Below the pieces are notes generated by a model that was not told the origin of the DNA, did not search any database, and was given only the letters and a program-made list of their open reading frames with translations. A DNA stretch of 34,487 bases from an uncultured Oscillospiraceae bacterium (GTDB lineage: Bacteria; Bacillota; Clostridia; Oscillospirales; Oscillospiraceae), in NCBI GenBank assembly GCA_944385665.1, contig CALWYB010000025.1, positions 1 through 34,487 on the forward strand, in the 5' to 3' direction. The position numbers and the translations under genes were made by a program. This document shows, piece after piece, positions 29,943 to 34,487 of this stretch; the stretch's first letter is position 1; every line of letters starts with the position of its first letter.

Positions 29943-30896
29943 TTAGCCGATGGGGTGCTTGTAGATACGCTTGTCCAGGGCAAAGATGCGGTTGCTGAAC
30001 TGGCCGTCCTCCAGCTTGTCAAAGGTCTCCCGGTAGATCTCCATGCGGCTGTCGATCTGGTCAATATAGGCCAGCAGCTCGCTCTCCGCGCAGACGGGGC
30101 GGACGGCCGCGCCGTAGTCCGGCTCCCCGTGGTGGGAGAGAATCAGATGCTGCAGCAGCACCGACTTCTCCTCCGGAAGCTCCAGCTCCCGGGCCACCTG
30201 CGCCACTTCCTGGGCTCCCATGACCAGGTGTCCCAGCAGATCTCCCTTCGTGGTGTAGCCGGTGACCAGGCCCAGTTCAGAGCGGGCAAACTCCGTCTCC
30301 TTCTGGAGATCGTGGGCAAAGGTGCCGGCCAGCAGGAGGCTGCGGTCCACGGTGTCGGAGTAGAGCCGGGCGAGAAAATCAGCGGTTTTCATCATATTAC
30401 CCGTGTGCATGAGCAGGCCGTTGAGAAAGCCGTGGTGCACGCTCTTGGCGGCGGGGATCTGCCGGAAATTTTCCTGGTGGCGGCGGAACAGCTCCAGGGC
30501 GACGCGCCGGTAGTCCTCGTCGGCAATGGAGTTGAGCAGCTCCAAGACCGTGGAGAGGGACTGCTCCACGTCAATAGGAGCCACAGGGACCAGAGCTGCA
30601 ACGTCGTAGGAGTCGCTGGGGTCGGCCAGCCGCAGACTGTTCATGCTCACCTGGGCGGAGCCCTTGAACTCGGTCACAGTGCCGCTGACCTTTACCACCT
30701 TTCCCTCATCCGCCTTGCCGATGGGGCCGGAATAGTCCCACACCTGAGCCTCAATGGCTCCGGTGGCGTCGGAGAGGGTAGCGTTCAGAAAGGGCTTGCC
30801 ACTGGCGGTGACCTTGGGGTATGCCCCTTTCAGAATATAAAATCCTTCCACCTCGTCGCCGATGCGCATATCCGTAATTGCCTTGTTATATTCCAT
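29943..30896 (-). CDS. yhaM: 3'-5' exoribonuclease YhaM family (OB fold + HD domain)
   Basis: 317 residues from ATG 30896 (AGGAGG upstream). OB fold about 10-95 (PFLNATLSDATGAIEAQVWD). HD domain about 150-290 with metal-binding residues His164 (LLMHTG), His195-Asp196 (TFAHDLQKE), His223, His255-His256 (LSHHGEPD) and Asp279 (YIDQIDSRME). Length and order match B. subtilis YhaM, a metal-dependent RNA/DNA 3' exonuclease of the cytoplasm. Own transcription unit, with a hairpin in its leader. Confidence 0.88.
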   Translation of the reverse strand: MEYNKAITDMRIGDEVEGFYILKGAYPKVTASGKPFLNATLSDATGAIEAQVWDYSGPIGKADEGKVVKVSGTVTEFKGSAQVSMNSLRLADPSDSYDVAALVPVAPIDVEQSLSTVLELLNSIADEDYRRVALELFRRHQENFRQIPAAKSVHHGFLNGLLMHTGNMMKTADFLARLYSDTVDRSLLLAGTFAHDLQKETEFARSELGLVTGYTTKGDLLGHLVMGAQEVAQVARELELPEEKSVLLQHLILSHHGEPDYGAAVRPVCAESELLAYIDQIDSRMEIYRETFDKLEDGQFSNRIFALDKRIYKHPIG

Positions 30897-31128
30897 ATTC
30901 AAATCCTCCTGTTTCCAAGTGAGCCGGAGAGCGCTCACTTTCTTGTTCTTTCCCAGTATTTCCGTAATAAGAGCCGCCGCAGGAAGGAATTAAGCGGCTG
31001 CTGAAACGCGCCGCAGCCGGTTCGGGTTCCGATACGGAAATCTGTTAAATGATACCATCTTCTTGTCCCTTCGTCAAAGCCTCAAATTGGAAATGTACGG
31101 CCTGTTTGGCAGCGCCGGGGAGATTCCA
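30897..31128. other. Divergent intergenic region between yhaM and the XRE-type gene
   Basis: About 230 bases without a gene. Inverted repeat AAGTGAGC (30917-30924) / GCTCACTT (30933-30940) lies just upstream of the yhaM SD on the minus strand; a second, GC-rich repeat CGGCTGC / GCAGCCG lies at about 30995-31019. Either could be a leader hairpin or an operator. Nothing else recognised. Confidence 0.4.
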
Positions 31129-31157
31129 TTGCCTTTTCCTCTGGGGCACCGTATAAT
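31129..31157 (+). promoter_or_regulatory. Sigma-A promoter of the XRE-type gene
   Basis: TTGCCT (31129-31134), 17-base spacer, TATAAT (31152-31157); perfect -10. It places the start codon at 31195 and excludes the longer frame from 31063. Confidence 0.8.
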
Positions 31158-31194
31158 GGTTCTATCAGGAAACCGGAAATGTGAGGGTTTTGCT

Positions 31195-31716
31195 ATGGCC
31201 AGAGTGTCGACAAAAGAGAATAAAAATATCTATCACAGAACGCGGGAGGCGCTGCAGCTGAGCCGGGAAGCGGCCAGTGAACTGCTGGAGTCCATTCCAC
31301 CGGAGCGCATTGAAAAGATTGAAAATGAGCGCTCTCTGCCCCATCCCGATGAGGTACTGACCATGGCGGAGAAGTACAAGCAGCCCAGCCTGTGCAACTA
31401 CTACTGCGCCAACCAGTGTCCCATCGGGCAGCAGTATGTGCCCGAGATCAAGATCAAGGACCTCTCCCAGATCATTCTGGAGATGCTGGCCTCGCTGAAC
31501 TCCATGAACAAGCGCAAGGAGCGGCTCATTGAGATCACAGCGGACGGAGTCATCAGTGATGACGAGTTGGAGGACTTTATCTACATCCAGGAGGAGCTGG
31601 AGCGCATCTCCATCACGGTGGAGACTCTGCAGCTGTGGTCCGAGCGAATGCTGGCCACCGGAGCCATTGATGCCCGGCAGTACCAGGCCGCCAAGGAAGG
31701 CGCCAAGGGCAGGTAA
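31195..31716 (+). CDS. XRE-type helix-turn-helix protein
   Basis: 173 residues from ATG 31195, weak SD GAGGG. N-terminal HTH about 8-60: NIYHRTREALQLSREAASEL, IPPERIEKIENERSLPHPDEVLTMAEKY, an XRE pattern. Then CNYYCANQCPIGQQYVPEI, with three cysteines that could bind metal, and a long helical C-terminal half (about 85-165, LSQIILEMLASLNSMNKRKE, EELERISITVETLQ) probably forming a coiled coil. Role unknown; may be a regulator or a structural DNA-binding protein. Confidence 0.78.
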   Translation: MARVSTKENKNIYHRTREALQLSREAASELLESIPPERIEKIENERSLPHPDEVLTMAEKYKQPSLCNYYCANQCPIGQQYVPEIKIKDLSQIILEMLASLNSMNKRKERLIEITADGVISDDELEDFIYIQEELERISITVETLQLWSERMLATGAIDARQYQAAKEGAKGR

Positions 31717-31847
31717 TTTGCTGCGTTGGTGGAAATAACCCACGGTAATTTGCCGAAAGAGTGATGTATTCTGACGCGGCGGGATGCTAGAATACAACCA
31801 GAGCAGATGAAAAACTATCTGCCAAGGTCGTCAGGGAGGTGGCTGAC

Positions 31848-31970
31848 ATGGAGACAAAGATCCGAATCAGAACGATCCGACTGATGGAGATGCTCCAAAA
31901 GAACCCTGCTTACGCACAGACCCTGGGAGTGGAAGCCGCTCTCACAAAGGCACCCGCAGAGACAACATAA
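31848..31970 (+). CDS. Small basic protein, 40 residues
   Basis: Too short for usual gene finding. ATG 31848 with strong SD GGGAGGT, TAA at 31968-31970, followed by a terminator. Sequence begins METKIRIRTIRLMEMLQKNP and ends in KAPAETT: one amphipathic, basic helix and a polar tail. A -10-like TAGAAT lies at 31790-31795. The SD, stop and terminator make it a likely real gene. Function unknown. Confidence 0.6.
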   Translation: METKIRIRTIRLMEMLQKNPAYAQTLGVEAALTKAPAETT

Positions 31971-31988
31971 TCCGGACGCTGTCATGCT

Positions 31989-32018
31989 GGGGCCTCACAG
32001 GGTTGGGGCCCCTTTTTT
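31989..32018 (+). terminator. Terminator of the 40-residue gene
   Basis: GGGGCC (31989-31994) pairs with GGCCCC (32007-32012), 12-base loop, then six T. Confidence 0.75.
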
Positions 32019-32071
32019 GCGGCCAAAAGAGGTTGGACAGCGGTATTTTGAAGTGAGGAAAGGAGCGCAAT

Positions 32072-33016
32072 GTGGTGAACTACTATGATGAGCAGCTGAG
32101 CCAACTGCAGGAGCAGTGCGCCAGAAAGAGAAAATTGGAGGCAGCCCGGGTGGAATTACACCGCCAGCGCAACGCTTTGACCGGTCAGGTGGAGGAGCTG
32201 AAGCAGATCATGGCGCGGGAGCAGGCGGACGTGGACCGGCTGGAGGGCGGCAGTCTTGCGGCATTTTTCTACCAAGTGGTGGGAAAGATGGACGAGAAAC
32301 TGACGGCGGAGCGGAAGGAGGCCTACGCCGCCCGGGTTAAATACGACGCCGCAGCCCGGGAACTGGCAGGGGTAGACGGGGACCTGCAGCGGTGCGAGTC
32401 GGAACTGGCTGGTTTGCAGGACTGCGAGAGCCGCTACCAGACGGTGTGGAAGGAAAAGGTGCATGCGGTCAAGGCCCAGGGGGGCGAGCCGGCGGAGAAA
32501 ATCTTGCAGCTGGAGGAGCGCATCGCCTATCTGGGAAACCAGAGAAAAGAGCTGCAGGAGGCCATCGACGCGGGAACGGCCGCCCGCTCCACCGCGGATC
32601 AGATCCTGGCCAGCCTGGACAGCGCAGAGGGCTGGGGCACCTGGGACCTGTTTGGCGGAGGGCTGATCGCCGATCTGGCCAAGCACGGCCATCTGGATGA
32701 GGCACAGCAGTCTGTGGAGCATCTGCAATCCCAGCTGCGGGCCTTTCAAACGGAACTGGCCGATGTGACCATCTACGCCGATCTCCAGGTCAGCATCGAC
32801 GGGTTTCTCCGGGTCGCCGATTACATCTTTGACGGCCTGTTTGCCGACTGGGCCGTGCTGGACCGGATCCATCAGTCCCAGGAGCAGGTGCAGGGGACCA
32901 GAAACCAGATCTGTGATGTGCTGAACCGGCTGGGGACCATGATGACCGGGATCAATGGAGAGATCGCCGAAAAGAACCGACAGATGGAAGAACTGGTACA
33001 TCGGGTGCCGATGTAA
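32072..33016 (+). CDS. Coiled-coil protein of unknown function
   Basis: 314 residues from GTG 32072 (AAAGGAG seven bases before); a second GTG at 32075 is also possible, and the ATG at 32070 is out of frame. Residues 1-60 and 75-185 are dense in Glu, Lys, Arg, Gln and Leu with heptad spacing (EQLSQLQEQCARKRKLEAAR, EKILQLEERIAYLGNQRKEL): long coiled coils. A Gly/Trp-rich hinge (EGWGTWDLFGGGLIADLAKHG) about 188-208 separates them from a final helical part. No signal or membrane segment. Followed by a 56-residue gene 42 bases on. Confidence 0.75.
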   Translation: MVNYYDEQLSQLQEQCARKRKLEAARVELHRQRNALTGQVEELKQIMAREQADVDRLEGGSLAAFFYQVVGKMDEKLTAERKEAYAARVKYDAAARELAGVDGDLQRCESELAGLQDCESRYQTVWKEKVHAVKAQGGEPAEKILQLEERIAYLGNQRKELQEAIDAGTAARSTADQILASLDSAEGWGTWDLFGGGLIADLAKHGHLDEAQQSVEHLQSQLRAFQTELADVTIYADLQVSIDGFLRVADYIFDGLFADWAVLDRIHQSQEQVQGTRNQICDVLNRLGTMMTGINGEIAEKNRQMEELVHRVPM

Positions 33017-33058
33017 GATATGGTTTTGTGATATAACAAACAGAAGGGAGACGAGACC

Positions 33059-33229
33059 GTGAGCGCAGAAGTCGGGGGTACATACAGGTTATGGATCAAC
33101 TGGGCAGAGCAGATCGTGTCCTTCCGTAAAGTGGAAGCCCAGGCCTTTGAGGTGCTGGAGTTTCCCTCCAACGAGGAGCGGTTTGCGTATGTCTTCGATC
33201 ACTGTGCGACCGGGTTCCGCATCCAGTAA
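33059..33229 (+). CDS. Small protein, 56 residues
   Basis: GTG 33059 after AAGGGAG, TAA at 33227-33229. Sequence has YRLWINWAEQIVSFRKVEAQ, then FEVLEFPSNEERFAYVFDHC and ATGFRIQ: a compact mixed alpha/beta pattern without signal or membrane segment. Probably cotranscribed with the coiled-coil gene and ended by the terminator at 33299. Family not recognised. Confidence 0.6.
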   Translation: MSAEVGGTYRLWINWAEQIVSFRKVEAQAFEVLEFPSNEERFAYVFDHCATGFRIQ

Positions 33230-33298
33230 CGGCTGCGGGCCGAGAGCAGGTTACGACATACCGATTTGAGCCGGAGACAATGAAATAGAAATGAGATG

Positions 33299-33335
33299 AA
33301 AAGCCGCTGCCTGAGGTGTAAGGCAGCGGCTTTTT
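33299..33335. terminator. Intrinsic terminator after the 56-residue gene
   Basis: AAAAGCCGCTGCC (33299-33311) pairs with GGCAGCGGCTTTT (33322-33334), 10-base loop, T-run. Confidence 0.9.
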
Positions 33336-33363
33336 GGCAGAAAAAGAATATAGCTGGTGTCCG

Positions 33364-33392
33364 TTGACCGTTGTTTTCCAGAAGCGTACAAT
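33364..33392 (+). promoter_or_regulatory. Sigma-A promoter of the PPOx-fold gene
   Basis: TTGACC (33364-33369), 17-base spacer, TACAAT (33387-33392), 25 bases before the start codon. Confidence 0.78.
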
Positions 33393-33416
33393 AAAAACAA
33401 GGAGGCGAACCGAGCA

Positions 33417-33953
33417 ATGGCTGATACAACCTACTATACCCAGGAGACCCTCCGGGCGGCAGCCCGCTATTGGGACGAGAAGGACGCAGACAGTGCCAAG
33501 CTGGAAAAAGGCAGACTGCTGGCCGTACTGGAGGACTATATCAACGAAAATAATACCTGTGCTCTGGCCACAGGGACAGGGGAGTATGTGCGATGCACTC
33601 CTATTGAGTACAGCTACCATGACGGCTGCTTTTGGATGTTCAGCGAGGGCGGAAAAAAGTTTATCGGTCTGGCGGAAAATCCCCATGTTTGCCTGGCCAT
33701 TTTTGACCGGTATGAGGGGTTTGGCAAGCTTCACGGCGTTCAGGTCATGGGCAGAGCAGAAATGGTGGAGCCCTTTAGCCCAGACTATAACGCCCATGCA
33801 GCCGCTCAGAAGATTCCGCTGGCTGCCTTGCGGAAGCTTCCCAGTCCCATGCACCTGATCCGGGTTACTCCCACGCGGATCGACTGCCTGTTTTCAGAGT
33901 TTAAGAAATTGGGCTGTGCGTCCCGACAGACCTTGGTGTTGGAGGAGACATAA
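33417..33953 (+). CDS. Pyridoxamine 5'-phosphate oxidase-fold flavoprotein
   Basis: 178 residues from ATG 33417 (AAGGAGG upstream; the longer frame lies before transcription start). Split beta-barrel pattern: NNTCALATGTGEYVRCTPIEYSYHDGCF (in two strands), MFSEGGKKFIGLAENPHVCL, AIFDRYEGFGKLHGVQVMGR and LIRVTPTRIDCLFSEFKKLG. The family binds FMN or F420; members range from oxidases to reductases and haem or nitro-compound binding proteins. Single gene with promoter and terminator. Substrate unknown. Confidence 0.85.
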   Translation: MADTTYYTQETLRAAARYWDEKDADSAKLEKGRLLAVLEDYINENNTCALATGTGEYVRCTPIEYSYHDGCFWMFSEGGKKFIGLAENPHVCLAIFDRYEGFGKLHGVQVMGRAEMVEPFSPDYNAHAAAQKIPLAALRKLPSPMHLIRVTPTRIDCLFSEFKKLGCASRQTLVLEET

Positions 33954-33955
33954 AC

Positions 33956-33991
33956 ATACGGACGGAGACCTTTTGAGGCCTCCGTCCGTAT
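33956..33991. terminator. Hairpin terminator after the PPOx-fold gene
   Basis: ATACGGACGGAG (33956-33967) pairs with CTCCGTCCGTAT (33980-33991), 12-base loop, followed by ATTTTA. Confidence 0.8.
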
Positions 33992-34077
33992 ATTTTATGC
34001 AGGTTAAAACGGGGAGTTCAGTTTTGCCCCTCTGAAAGCGTATCGGCCAAAGGACAGGCCGCCAGGACCTTTGCGGA

Positions 34078-34487
34078 TTACTGGAAGGGGTTCTCGGTGG
34101 GGTAGGGCAGGCTCTTGGGCTGATTGTAGGCGATGTCGGAGACGCCGAAGTACTTGAGCACCTCAAAGAGGGCCTTGCCGCAGTGAGCGAAAGCCACCGC
34201 GCCGTGGTGGGGGTAGCGCTTCTGGATGAGTACGTGGCGGTAGAAGCGGCCCATCTCGGGGATGGCAAAGATGCCGATGCCTCCGAAGGAGCGGGTGGCC
34301 ACAGGCAGCACCTCGCCCTGGGCGATGTAGGAGCGCAGCTTGCCCTCGCTGTCGCACTGGAGACGATAGAAGGTGATGGCGCCGGGGGCGATGTCGCCCT
34401 CCAGAGTGCCCCGGGTGAAGTCGGGCTCGGAGCCCGCGGGCTCCAGCAGGCGGTGCTGAATGAGCTGGTACTTCACCGCGCAGCCGC
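34078..34487 (-). CDS. L-fucose/L-arabinose isomerase family protein, C-terminal part (cut by window edge)
   Basis: The last 135 or so residues; the frame is open to the right edge, so the GTG at 34476 is internal, not a start. Motifs: IQHRLLEPAGSEPDF, GDIAPGAITFYRLQCDSEG, VATRSFGGIGIFAIPEMGRF, YRHVLIQKRYPHHGAVAFAH and a PYPTENPF end. I recognise the COG2407 family, which isomerises aldoses such as L-fucose or L-arabinose to ketoses with a divalent metal. With MglB at the other window edge this fits a sugar-using gut organism. Exact sugar not determined. Confidence 0.85.
   Translation of the reverse strand, partial: GCAVKYQLIQHRLLEPAGSEPDFTRGTLEGDIAPGAITFYRLQCDSEGKLRSYIAQGEVLPVATRSFGGIGIFAIPEMGRFYRHVLIQKRYPHHGAVAFAHCGKALFEVLKYFGVSDIAYNQPKSLPYPTENPFQ

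Overview
The window looks like the chromosome of a high-GC, strictly anaerobic, gut-type Clostridia (Bacillota; Oscillospiraceae such as the Flavonifractor/Lawsonibacter/Pseudoflavonifractor group would fit, but the genus is an inference). The signs are Gram-positive strong Shine-Dalgarno sequences at nearly every start, TTG and GTG starts, YesM/YesN regulation, lipoproteins, oxygen-sensitive enzyme families (2-hydroxyacyl-CoA dehydratase with activase, Fe-S old-yellow-enzyme-type reductase, ferredoxin) and the YhaM nuclease. I saw no rRNA or tRNA gene, IS element, phage gene or CRISPR array.

Layout. (a) 1-4469, minus strand: yesN, yesM and a sugar-binding lipoprotein form one operon that ends just upstream of an MglB-type galactose-binding lipoprotein cut by the window edge. 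This looks like a sensing system (binding protein + kinase + regulator) placed in front of the transporter it may control. The sensor lipoprotein carries a 17-base C tract. (b) 4573-12409: a divergent LysR regulator and a seven-gene plus-strand operon: two YdiB-like quinate/shikimate dehydrogenases, an MFS transporter, shikimate kinase, a 3-dehydroshikimate-dehydratase-like TIM barrel, an ABM-fold protein and a BaiCD/enoate-reductase-like Fe-S flavoenzyme. The operon ends at a 21-bp terminator. It is my best candidate for an undescribed system: anaerobic, possibly reductive, use of quinate/shikimate. (c) 12425-14425: a sugar-type O-acetyltransferase, an unknown lipoprotein and a YcxB-like membrane protein. 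(d) 14608-17275: cytosine permease and cytosine deaminase behind a 16-bp palindrome. (e) 17302-20691: a lone ABC-class ATPase (PF09818 type), a TetR regulator and two small unknown genes; an identical 15-base element lies on both sides of tetR. (f) 20710-24911: an EamA exporter, divergent from a 2-hydroxyacyl-CoA-dehydratase-like pair. The second gene of the pair is fused in frame to its own ATP-dependent activase, with an internal ribosome binding site exactly at the junction. (g) 25016-25794: a small 2x[4Fe-4S] ferredoxin and a NapH-like Fe-S membrane protein. (h) 25802-29859: a TIGR04076 protein, an HxlR regulator, a class I glutamine-amidotransferase-like hydrolase, and an operon of flavodoxin-fold reductase, alpha/beta hydrolase and a CMD-cupin protein. 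(i) 29890-34487: YhaM exoribonuclease, an XRE-type protein, three unknown proteins (40, 314 and 56 aa), a PPOx-fold flavoprotein and the C-terminal end of an L-fucose/L-arabinose isomerase family protein.

How the parts may work together: sugar uptake and isomerisation sit at both window edges. Between them are self-contained catabolic or redox cassettes, each with its own regulator. LysR probably acts on the hydroaromatic operon through an ATAGA-N5-TCTAT site at about -65, and the same site, 18 of 20 bases identical, recurs in front of yesN. Functions beyond family level are inference throughout.
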